Positions 1 through 5,680 of a stretch of 7,243 bases of DNA are shown in pieces. Made by a program: the position numbers and the translations under genes. The notes under the pieces were generated by a model that searched no databases, had not been told where the DNA came from, and saw nothing but the letters and a program-made list of their open reading frames with translations. This stretch comes from an uncultured Chlorobiaceae bacterium (GTDB taxonomy: Bacteria; Bacteroidota; Chlorobiia; Chlorobiales; Chlorobiaceae): positions 1 to 7,243 of the forward strand of contig CAILXE010000179.1 in NCBI GenBank assembly GCA_903838095.1, read 5' to 3'. Position 1 is the stretch's first letter. Every line of letters starts with the position of its first letter.

Positions 1-428
1 CCATTCATACCTGCGTCGATATGGGCGCATCAATCACTATGGCCAAGGGTGCTGCTGATGCTGGCCTGCGACCTGCGGTTGCTGTTATCGGCGACTCAAC
101 CTTCACCCACTCAGGCATGACCGGCCTGCTCGATGCCATCAATGACCGCTCACCGCTCACCCTGATCATTGCCGATAACGACACCACCGCCATGACCGGC
201 GGCCAGGACTCTTCGGCAAACGGGTCGAGATTGCTGGAGATCTGCCGGGGACTCGGCGTTGAGGAAGCGCATCTCAGAACCATCATCCCGCTGAAATCGC
301 ACCTTGCTGAGAACATTGCTGTCCTTGGGGAGGAGATTGCCTGGGAAGGTGTTTCGGTGATTATTGCACAACGGGAATGTATTGAAACCGCCGCACGGAA
401 AAAACGGAACCCTGCGGCCAAAGCGTAA
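1..428 (+). CDS. iorA: Indolepyruvate:ferredoxin oxidoreductase, alpha subunit (C-terminal part only)
   Basis: This is the 3' end of a gene that begins left of the window; 141 residues are visible, read in the frame starting at base 3. With IorB the enzyme oxidatively decarboxylates aryl pyruvates (indolepyruvate, phenylpyruvate) to arylacetyl-CoA with TPP, CoA and ferredoxin, in the cytoplasm. The visible part is the TPP-binding domain. The start reads CVDMGASITMAKGAA. The Mg-TPP motif begins with GDSTFTHSG (bases 90-116) and ends with the DNDTTAMTG segment (174-200), matching the family's DNxTTAMTG. The protein stops about 75 residues later at TAA 426-428. It carries no CxxCxxC ferredoxin-like domain, which normally closes IorA. 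iorB starts 7 nt downstream, so there is no room for a hidden extension. It is the first visible gene of an iorA-iorB-paaK operon whose promoter lies outside the window. Identity is fairly certain; exact substrate preference is not visible. Confidence 0.88.
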   Translation, partial: IHTCVDMGASITMAKGAADAGLRPAVAVIGDSTFTHSGMTGLLDAINDRSPLTLIIADNDTTAMTGGQDSSANGSRLLEICRGLGVEEAHLRTIIPLKSHLAENIAVLGEEIAWEGVSVIIAQRECIETAARKKRNPAAKA

Positions 429-435
429 CAACAGT

Positions 436-1026
436 ATGCAGATCAACATTATTCTTGCCGGTGTCGGAGGACAGGGAATACTCACTATCGCGGCGGTGAT
501 TGACCATGCCGCGCTGCAGAGCGGTCTGACCGTTCGCCAGGCAGAGGTACACGGCATGAGCCAGCGGGGCGGGGCAGTACAGTCTCACCTCCGGATTGCT
601 GACCATGAGATTTACTCGGACCTTATTGCCGAAGGAACAGCAAATCTTATCCTTTCTGTTGAACCTCTTGAAGCATTGCGCTATCTTCCATTTCTTGCGC
701 CAGACGGGAAAATAGTCACTGCCACGAACTCCTTCATCAATATGGAAGGCTATCCGGCCATGGAGCACATTATCGAAGAGCTGCACCGCACAGACCATCC
801 CGTACTGGTCAATGCTGCAGAACTTGCCCGTGAAGCGGGTAGTATAAGAACATCAAACATGGTGATGCTCGGAGCTGCCGCACCGTTTATCGGTATTGCA
901 GCAGCAACGCTTGAAACCTCAATAGAGAAGCTGTTTCAGGCAAAAGGCGCCGATATCACAGCCATGAACATCCGGGCTTTCCGGGCGGGACAAGCATTAT
1001 CTCAACTTCAAGCGACAGCAACATGA
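436..1026 (+). CDS. iorB: Indolepyruvate:ferredoxin oxidoreductase, beta subunit
   Basis: A complete protein of 196 residues, the usual size for IorB, which is the gamma-domain-like partner of IorA. The N-terminus carries the diagnostic glycine-rich motif GVGGQG (residues 9-14), followed by [12 protein letters not shown] (37-48). Both are characteristic of the 2-oxoacid:acceptor oxidoreductase gamma family (PF01558). An EPLEALR segment lies near residue 76 and the family's NMVMLGA segment at 141-147. The open frame extends upstream to 364, but the ATG at 436 places the beta-sheet start [14 protein letters not shown] where the family begins and follows the iorA stop by 7 nt. No clear Shine-Dalgarno precedes it, so translational coupling to iorA is likely. 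The TGA stop overlaps the paaK start (ATGA). The heterodimer would pass electrons to ferredoxin; how this happens with an IorA lacking its own ferredoxin domain is open. Confidence 0.92.
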   Translation: MQINIILAGVGGQGILTIAAVIDHAALQSGLTVRQAEVHGMSQRGGAVQSHLRIADHEIYSDLIAEGTANLILSVEPLEALRYLPFLAPDGKIVTATNSFINMEGYPAMEHIIEELHRTDHPVLVNAAELAREAGSIRTSNMVMLGAAAPFIGIAAATLETSIEKLFQAKGADITAMNIRAFRAGQALSQLQATAT

Positions 1027-2324
1027 TCTGGAATAAACAATATGAGTGTATGGAGCGCGAAGAGCTCCTGAACCTTCAGGGAAAACGGTTGGCCGCAATG
1101 GTAAAAAGAGTGTATGACTCCGTCCCGTTCTACCGTCAAAAGTTGCAGGAAAAGGGTATCGAGCCCGGTGATATCACCACCATTGATGACCTGAAAAAAC
1201 TTCCCTTTACCACCAAGCAGGATCTGCGCGACAACTATCCATTTGGCCTTTTTACAGTGCCACAAACTGACATTGTAAGGCTTCATGCTTCCAGCGGCAC
1301 AACCGGCAAATCAACGGTTGTCGGCTATACTCATAACGACATTCAAATGTGGAGCGAGGTTGTCGCCCGTTCGCTCACCATGGCAGGAGTAGGGAGAGCC
1401 GATATCATTCAGGTCGCTTATGGCTACGGGCTCTTTACCGGCGGACTTGGCCTGCATTACGGCGCAGAAGCGGTTGGCGCCTCAGTCATCCCTATCTCCG
1501 GAGGCAATACAAAAAAGCAGCTCCAGCTCATGGAGGACTTCGGCTCAACAGCGCTGGCCTGCACGCCATCCTATGCCGCCTATCTCGGCGAAGCGCTAGC
1601 TGACGAGAAGATTGACCGCAAGAATATCAAGCTCAAAGCCGGCGTTTTCGGCGCCGAACCATGGACTGAAGAGATGCGCACTCAAATTGAGCAACTGCTC
1701 GGCATCAAAGCCTACGACATTTACGGCCTCAGCGAAATCATCGGGCCAGGCGTCTCCATGGAGTGCTATTGCCAGAAGGGAATGCATATTTTTGAAGACC
1801 ACTTTATCCCTGAAATCATAAACCCCGAGAGCGGCGAAGTGCTCCCTTATGGCGAGCTTGGCGAACTGGTCTTTACTCCGGCGACCAAAGAGGCGATGCC
1901 GCTCATTCGTTACCGTACCCGCGACCTGACACGCCTCCATGCCGAACAGTGTGAGTGTGGCCGCACGCTGGTGCGCATGGAAAAATGCGTGGGCCGCTCT
2001 GACGATATGCTCATTATCCGTGGCGTGAACGTCTTCCCGTCACAGATAGAATCCGTGCTGCTTGAGATGAGCGAAACCAAGCCACATTACCTCCTGGTGG
2101 TTGATCGCGAAAACAACCTCGACACCCTCGAAATCAGGGTGGAGATTGAAGAGCAGTTCTTCTCCGACGAGGTCAAAGAGCTTGAAGGGCTCCGCAAGCG
2201 GATCAAGGCAAACATATCAAGCCTTCTCGGTATCAGCGCAACCATCCGGCTGGTTGAACCCGGAACCATTGAACGCAGCATGGGCAAGGCTCAGCGGGTC
2301 ATTGATAACCGGAAACTGAGATAA
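1023..2324 (+). CDS. paaK: Phenylacetate-CoA ligase (AMP-forming)
   Basis: A complete 433-residue enzyme of the usual PaaK length. It makes arylacetyl-CoA from phenylacetate (or indoleacetate), ATP and CoA through an acyl-adenylate. Visible motifs, in order: the adenylate-forming P-loop SSGTTGKS (residues 90-97; the family usually has GKP, so S replaces P), GAEPW (210-214), YGLSEI (234-239), YRTRDLTR (297-304), [20 protein letters not shown] (324-343) and the C-terminal [10 protein letters not shown] (421-430), which holds the expected catalytic lysine K422. The start ATG at 1023 overlaps the iorB stop, which indicates translational coupling. As last gene of the ior operon it would activate arylacetates for reductive carboxylation to arylpyruvates, or run with IOR in amino acid catabolism. 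The direction cannot be told from sequence. The exact acid used is also not visible. An intrinsic terminator follows about 47 nt after the stop. Confidence 0.93.
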   Translation: MIWNKQYECMEREELLNLQGKRLAAMVKRVYDSVPFYRQKLQEKGIEPGDITTIDDLKKLPFTTKQDLRDNYPFGLFTVPQTDIVRLHASSGTTGKSTVVGYTHNDIQMWSEVVARSLTMAGVGRADIIQVAYGYGLFTGGLGLHYGAEAVGASVIPISGGNTKKQLQLMEDFGSTALACTPSYAAYLGEALADEKIDRKNIKLKAGVFGAEPWTEEMRTQIEQLLGIKAYDIYGLSEIIGPGVSMECYCQKGMHIFEDHFIPEIINPESGEVLPYGELGELVFTPATKEAMPLIRYRTRDLTRLHAEQCECGRTLVRMEKCVGRSDDMLIIRGVNVFPSQIESVLLEMSETKPHYLLVVDRENNLDTLEIRVEIEEQFFSDEVKELEGLRKRIKANISSLLGISATIRLVEPGTIERSMGKAQRVIDNRKLR

Positions 2325-2370
2325 GGAGAGGAATGTTGCAGAGGGCAACTTCACGCACAGGTTGAAACAG

Positions 2371-2411
2371 GCAGGAGAGGTGGCATTATGGTGCCGCCTC
2401 TCTTTGCTTTT
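2371..2411 (+). terminator. Intrinsic terminator of the iorAB-paaK operon
   Basis: The arms GAGAGGTGGCA (2375-2385) and TGCCGCCTCTC (2392-2402) form an 11-bp stem with one G-T pair and a 6-nt loop. The stem extends outward with a few more pairs and is followed by the T-rich stretch TTTGCTTTT (2403-2411). It lies between the convergent paaK and flavoprotein genes. Read from the minus strand the same stem forms, but the following sequence is not T-rich, so it should work better for the + strand operon. The remaining bases from 2325 to 2430 show no gene. Confidence 0.8.
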
Positions 2412-2430
2412 GCCGGGTCTCAGGAAGTTG

Positions 2431-3735
2431 CTATACTGCTTTCTGGTAAGGCCTTGCCTTCAACAGCTTTTGCGTACCATACTTTCTTGACCTCATCTTC
2501 CACCCGACCGTTCCACCTAACTTGTACAGCCAGACGGGCATCAATGGTTTGGCTAACAACGCCTGTGCATTATCGGGAACAGCTTTGCCAACGGCAAGTG
2601 CCTCAGCGGCTATCTCCAGCGCCTTTCTGACAGGCGCGCCTTGCCCTCCAAGCTCGCTGAGAGGCTGAGCATGAACCAGACCCTCCCCCTCACCAAGAGA
2701 AATCCCACCCATCCACGCAAACCCTGCGGAGCGGGCAAACTCGGCACAAACTGCAAGAGCATTATCATTTTGGGAACCCTCAGGAAAACCGCAATTGACA
2801 AGAGCAGCAAAACGCGGCATGTTCAATTTCCCCTGGCCATGCGTCACAATATTTTCGAGCACAGAAATAACAGGCGCAGGAAGAGTATCCACATAAAGCG
2901 GAAAAGCCAGAACAACCAGATCAGCGCTCTCAATGGCTTGAAAAAGCTCTTCCATACGCTCAGTGGCAGTGATCGCCTTATAGAGACAGATCGTCTCTGT
3001 TGCAACACCGCGAAGCTTCAGTTGCTCAAAAAGATATGAGCCAAGTGATGAAGAGGTGCTTTTCTGCATACGCGGACTTCCAACCAGCAGCAGCGCCCGA
3101 CGAAGAGGAGTCGCGGGTACCGGAGAATGCCTGATGTGCGGCAACGTTCTATCCTCATCTGATTCAAGACGTTCGACCCTGTCAAGACAATGGCAGAGCT
3201 GCTCTTTCATCACACGTTCAGGCCGATTCCGATAGAGGATATCACAAACATGCACCTTCGCATAGAAGTTGATGGAGTTTCGCCAGGCCAGATTCCGAAA
3301 AATGGATTCGGCCTGCTCATCCGGCTCATTCAGCAAGCCAATGATGAGCACATTCGGGTACTTGTCATATCGCTTCTGATGATGAATCTCCCCGTCAATG
3401 GTGGTAAAAAATGGCAAGGTATTCTGTATCTGATGATCAACCATTTTCTTGAGCGTCACTGAATAACCGCCGAAGGTGATCGGATTAAGCAGAATAACAA
3501 GATCACTGTCAAGATATTTTCCGGATATCTCCCTATGATCGTCAGCCATATAACACGTGCCGGGAGTTTTCAGCCAGCAGAAAAAATCTCCCATGCAGTT
3601 ACCGATCTTTTTATCCCGCAGGGCAACCACTTCAGAGCTCCAGCCACGAGCTGCAAGTGCGGCTTGCAGAGTAGCCACCGAATAACTGCCGGCACTATCG
3701 CCTGCCAGCGACCCGTCAAGAATCAATGTTTTCAT
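2431..3735 (-). CDS. Tandem-domain flavodoxin-like NAD(P)H-dependent oxidoreductase
   Basis: A 434-residue protein with two successive flavodoxin-like (NADPH-dependent FMN reductase) folds; family members are usually single-domain, about 180-250 residues. Domain 1 (about 1-180) starts MKTLILDGSLAGDSAG and has three cysteines, C47, C53 and C61, in NCMGDFFCWLKTPGTC. This resembles the cysteine patch of iron-sulfur flavoproteins and related oxidoreductases, but the spacing C-x5-C-x7-C lacks the compact CxxCxxC of a classic cluster site. Domain 2 (about 213-385) restarts with RRALLLVGSPRMQKSTSSS, the FMN phosphate-binding loop, and has AFPLYVDTLPAPV near 277-289. A basic tail follows (about 400-434). 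The ATG at 3735 has a strong Shine-Dalgarno GAGGAG five bases upstream, inside the end of tetR. It is predicted to be cytoplasmic with FMN as cofactor. The substrate is unknown; control by the adjacent TetR regulator suggests a response to a quinone, electrophile or other small molecule (inference). Confidence 0.82.
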   Translation of the reverse strand: MKTLILDGSLAGDSAGSYSVATLQAALAARGWSSEVVALRDKKIGNCMGDFFCWLKTPGTCYMADDHREISGKYLDSDLVILLNPITFGGYSVTLKKMVDHQIQNTLPFFTTIDGEIHHQKRYDKYPNVLIIGLLNEPDEQAESIFRNLAWRNSINFYAKVHVCDILYRNRPERVMKEQLCHCLDRVERLESDEDRTLPHIRHSPVPATPLRRALLLVGSPRMQKSTSSSLGSYLFEQLKLRGVATETICLYKAITATERMEELFQAIESADLVVLAFPLYVDTLPAPVISVLENIVTHGQGKLNMPRFAALVNCGFPEGSQNDNALAVCAEFARSAGFAWMGGISLGEGEGLVHAQPLSELGGQGAPVRKALEIAAEALAVGKAVPDNAQALLAKPLMPVWLYKLGGTVGWKMRSRKYGTQKLLKARPYQKAV

Positions 3736-3737
3736 GA

Positions 3738-4427
3738 TTACTCCTCTATAAATTGTTTGGCAATTGATTGTAATTCATAGTGATAAAGCGCTTCGCCGCC
3801 AACCCCGAATGGAGGAAGGCGACCACCGATTTCGAGCGACACCAGCCCATGCACACGACTCCACACGATCAGGGAGATACCATGCGACAGAGAGTTATAA
3901 TTGCTTGTGCATATCTTTATTGCCGAAAGCTGCTCCTCATACTCTGTTGGTATTGTCGGGAAGTTCTCGCTCTTCAGCCGTCCGGCCACTCGAAAATCTT
4001 CAATCACACTGATCAGCGCGCTGATAGAGCGGGTCGCTGACGGGATAATCTCCTGATGTTGCTGCTCATAACCAGGAATAGGCGTACCAAAAATAAGCTG
4101 GTAGCGCTGGGGATGGCTCAGCGCCCAGTCACGGTAGGCGAGGCCAATCGCCCGGAAACGCTCAAGGAGCTGCCCGGGCGCAACACTGTCGCGGGCCTTG
4201 AGCTGCACATCACCAAACGAGGTAAAGGCATCAATGGTGAGCGCAGTCACCAGGGCATCACGATCCGAAAAATAGTTGTAGATCGCCGGGGCTGTAATAC
4301 TTAATTCGCGGGCAATGGCACGCAGCGAAAGGGCTGGCGCGCCAAACTCGGCAATCAGCCGCCAGGCCGTCTCCTTGATTTCCTCCTGAAGATTTGGAAT
4401 CTGCTCTTTTTTGATGGGTCTTGCCAT
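3738..4427 (-). CDS. TetR/AcrR-family transcriptional repressor
   Basis: A 229-residue regulator. The N-terminal DNA-binding domain contains helix-turn-helix LSLRAIARELSITAPAIYNYF (about residues 33-53), followed by the typical SDRDALVTALTIDAF helix. The C-terminal ligand domain has YRDWALSHPQRYQLIF from residue 98 and GTPIPGY (114-120), a signature I associate with the TetR_C_33/WHG type of ligand domain. The ligand is unknown. It is the first gene of a two-gene operon with the tandem flavoprotein: its TAA ends 2 nt before the next ATG. The start ATG at 4427 has no Shine-Dalgarno, and the predicted transcript start lies only about 10 nt upstream, so the mRNA is probably nearly leaderless. 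A perfect 12-bp inverted repeat covering the promoter suggests that it represses its own operon. Confidence 0.88.
   Translation of the reverse strand: MARPIKKEQIPNLQEEIKETAWRLIAEFGAPALSLRAIARELSITAPAIYNYFSDRDALVTALTIDAFTSFGDVQLKARDSVAPGQLLERFRAIGLAYRDWALSHPQRYQLIFGTPIPGYEQQHQEIIPSATRSISALISVIEDFRVAGRLKSENFPTIPTEYEEQLSAIKICTSNYNSLSHGISLIVWSRVHGLVSLEIGGRLPPFGVGGEALYHYELQSIAKQFIEE
3741..3746 (-). promoter_or_regulatory. Ribosome binding site of the flavoprotein gene, embedded in tetR
   Basis: On the minus strand this reads GAGGAG, five bases before the flavoprotein ATG. It is formed by the last two glutamate codons of tetR (GAG GAG TAA), so translation of the second gene is physically tied to termination of the first. 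It supports the chosen start of the flavoprotein. Confidence 0.75.
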
Positions 4428-4439
4428 AATGAGAATCCG

Positions 4440-4477
4440 ATTAATTTTACAATGTAAATATACGATGTAAAATTAAT
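4440..4477. promoter_or_regulatory. Putative TetR operator (perfect 12-bp inverted repeat)
   Basis: ATTAATTTTACA (4440-4451) and its exact reverse complement TGTAAAATTAAT (4466-4477) are separated by 14 bp. Inside, TTTACA-A-TGTAAA (4446-4458) forms a second, smaller dyad, and ATGTAAA occurs twice, 13 bp apart (4452 and 4465). The site lies 12 bp before the tetR start and encloses both promoter hexamers. Autoregulation at such sites is common for TetR regulators; binding here is inferred. Confidence 0.72.
4444..4471 (-). promoter_or_regulatory. Predicted sigma-70 promoter of the tetR-flavoprotein operon
   Basis: On the minus strand, a -35 box TTTACA (4466-4471) and a -10 box TAAAAT (4444-4449) are separated by 16 bp; each matches five of six consensus positions. 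The transcript would start near 4437, about 10 nt before the ATG. Both boxes fall within the inverted repeat. Confidence 0.6.
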
Positions 4478-4555
4478 ATCCCAAACAATCTTCTGATTTT
4501 TCCATCAGGCGATGATAAAACGTGAGCAGCATCGAAACTGCCTTTTCCAAAGCGG

Positions 4556-5011
4556 CTATGGTTTTTTCAATGCCTGCATCACGGCCATGACCAGCCTGAC
4601 CATAAGATTGCAGGAGAGGCTCCGTTTTTTGATCTGGTTCATGGTGCCTGAAATGAAGAGGTCGAGCTTTGGCACATAGTAAAGCAGAGCGCCGGAAGCG
4701 GCGGAATGACCGATCATTGGGGGCATCTGCATGAACAATGTGTAGTAACGAGGAAGCGCAAAACGCATCAAGCCAACGCCATATTCCAGGGGCGGAAAGA
4801 CGGGATTTAAACTTGCAATAAAATAATGACTGGCTCTCCGTGGAAAAGCCGATTCCCAATACCAGTTGCGGCATGGAGAAGCAAGAGCAAACTCCACTGC
4901 ACTGGTATCAACAAGGGCGCGATATGTTTCGACTACCTGCGCGAGGCGTTGCTCCAGTTGTAACTGGTTGCGTAACGTGTTCACTGCTTCTCTTTTGTTG
5001 AAACTTGGCAA
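4556..5011 (-). pseudogene. C-terminal remnant of a serine beta-lactamase-like hydrolase
   Basis: The open frame codes 151 residues. Residues about 68-150 resemble the C-terminal end of the class C beta-lactamase/esterase-like family (PF00144). PLEYGVGLMRF (74-84) matches the family's YGxG segment. GHSAASG (101-107) sits where the third active-site motif (K/H)-(S/T)-G belongs, but reads HSA. It is followed by LLYYVPKLDLFISGTMNQ (109-126), and the frame ends at a natural-looking C-terminus (...MAVMQALKKP). Family members are about 350-400 residues and need SxxK and YxN motifs well upstream. Here the frame is closed by a stop right before a TTG, there is no good ATG start or ribosome binding site, and only about 90 bp separate it from the next gene, so the N-terminal catalytic part is gone. 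Residues 1-60 are unrecognised and may be degraded. A short functional protein is possible but unlikely. Confidence 0.62.
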
Positions 5012-5103
5012 TCAGGAAAGAAAATCTCTACAGCGCTAAAAAGCTTCAGGATAACACAATAACCCTATTAAAAACCTTCTGTTCTTACACCCACAAAAAA
5101 AGA

Positions 5104-5460
5104 TTAATACTCTTTAAGCAAAACATCAGCAGGGATGTGCAGCTCTTTCTGCAAAAGACGAATCTGGCGTATCGATAATGGCCGCTTCCGATTTAATATT
5201 TCACTGGCCCGACTTTTCGAACCGATGATTCGAGTCAAATCCTGTTGATCCATGCCCATTTGATCCATCCGAAATCTGATTGCCTCAATCGGTTCTGGCA
5301 TATCGACAGGAAAATGCTCCTCTTCATAATGCTCAATCAAAATTGCAAGAATTTCCAGCTCATCGCCCTCTTTTGTGTTCGGCTTCGCCAAAAATATCTC
5401 TTCAACACGCAGCAGCGCCTGCTGGTAATCGCTCTCGCTTTTTATCGGTTTGATCTCCAT
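5104..5460 (-). CDS. higA: HigA-type antitoxin, XRE-family DNA-binding protein
   Basis: A complete 118-residue protein of the COG5499 type. The N-terminal half (1-58) is an acidic helical region with the family's pattern of an early DYQQALLRVEEIF helix and a GDELEILAILIEHYEEEHFP segment. The C-terminal half (about 60-112) is an XRE helix-turn-helix, with MDQQDLTRIIGSKSRASEIL (70-89) and then NRKRPLSIRQIRLLQKELHI. Known relatives neutralise a HigB or RelE-like mRNA-cleaving toxin and repress their own operon. In higBA loci the toxin usually lies just upstream; here upstream is 193 bp without a complete gene, then the divergent ATPase. No toxin is seen downstream either, only the hydrolase remnant. 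It may be an orphan antitoxin, a regulator kept for another purpose, or the survivor of a broken module. The ATG at 5460 has no obvious Shine-Dalgarno. Confidence 0.85.
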   Translation of the reverse strand: MEIKPIKSESDYQQALLRVEEIFLAKPNTKEGDELEILAILIEHYEEEHFPVDMPEPIEAIRFRMDQMGMDQQDLTRIIGSKSRASEILNRKRPLSIRQIRLLQKELHIPADVLLKEY

Positions 5461-5483
5461 GGACTGCGTTCAGTCTATTACAG

Positions 5484-5519
5484 ATGATATACGGCACAAT
5501 ATATTCTTTTGGCAATTCT
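5484..5519 (-). promoter_or_regulatory. Weak candidate promoter for the higA gene
   Basis: On the minus strand, upstream of the ATG, TTGCCA can serve as a -35 box, followed after 18 bp by TATATC as a -10 box, giving a leader of roughly 15-20 nt. The match is mediocre and other AT-rich hexamers nearby are possible. Confidence 0.3.
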
Positions 5520-5588
5520 AATATAATTCAAATCCCGAACTCTCGTGATGACCTGTACTCATGACCTGACAAAACAAGTGCCACTGTT

Positions 5589-5624
5589 AACACTTGGGGC
5601 GAAATTGCCATTCGCCAAGGTGTT
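5589..5624. repeat. Imperfect inverted repeat between the divergent higA and ATPase genes
   Basis: AACACTTGGGGCGAA (5589-5603) and TTCGCCAAGGTGTT (5611-5624) form a stem of 13 pairs, interrupted by a small internal loop, around a 7-nt loop. No T-run follows on either strand, so a terminator is unlikely. Its place eight bases before the first TTGAG palindrome suggests a regulatory site or an element boundary. Confidence 0.5.
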
Positions 5625-5629
5625 CATTA

Positions 5630-5680
5630 TATTGAGTAAATTTACTCAACGTATTGAGCAAAAATATTATGATTATTGAG
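5630..5680 (+). repeat. Three TATTGAG direct repeats at exact 22-bp spacing
   Basis: TATTGAG begins at 5630, 5652 and 5674, giving two steps of exactly 22 bp, close to two DNA turns. The first is the left arm of the 18-bp palindrome. The third is part of the 14-bp palindrome TTGAGCGCGCTCAA (5676-5689), which lies inside the start of the ATPase coding sequence (codons for IERAQ). Confidence 0.7.
5632..5649. repeat. Perfect 18-bp palindrome upstream of the ATPase gene
   Basis: TTGAGTAAATTTACTCAA is its own reverse complement. It lies 20 bp before the ATPase ATG. A second copy with 16 of 18 bases identical lies 23 bp after the ATPase stop, at 6885-6902. It may be an operator for the HTH protein or the ATPase gene, or an end of a mobile unit. 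Confidence 0.85.

Noticed and set aside
150..798. Minus-strand open frames opposite iorA and iorB
   Set aside because: They are antisense to clear conserved coding sequence and have unusual compositions without family features.
2335..2349. Small hairpin GTTGC-AGAGG-GCAAC after the paaK stop
   Set aside because: Five pairs only, with no T-tract; the terminator at 2371-2411 explains the end of the operon better.
2641..3039. Plus-strand open frame of 132 residues inside the flavoprotein gene
   Set aside because: It is antisense to a well-supported gene and has no recognisable domain or ribosome binding site.
4473..4874. A 133-residue minus-strand open frame overlapping the hydrolase remnant in another frame
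   Set aside because: It is rich in Arg, Ser and His as out-of-frame reads often are, shows no family features, and its end runs into the right arm of the tetR operator. The overlapping frame carries the recognisable hydrolase motifs.
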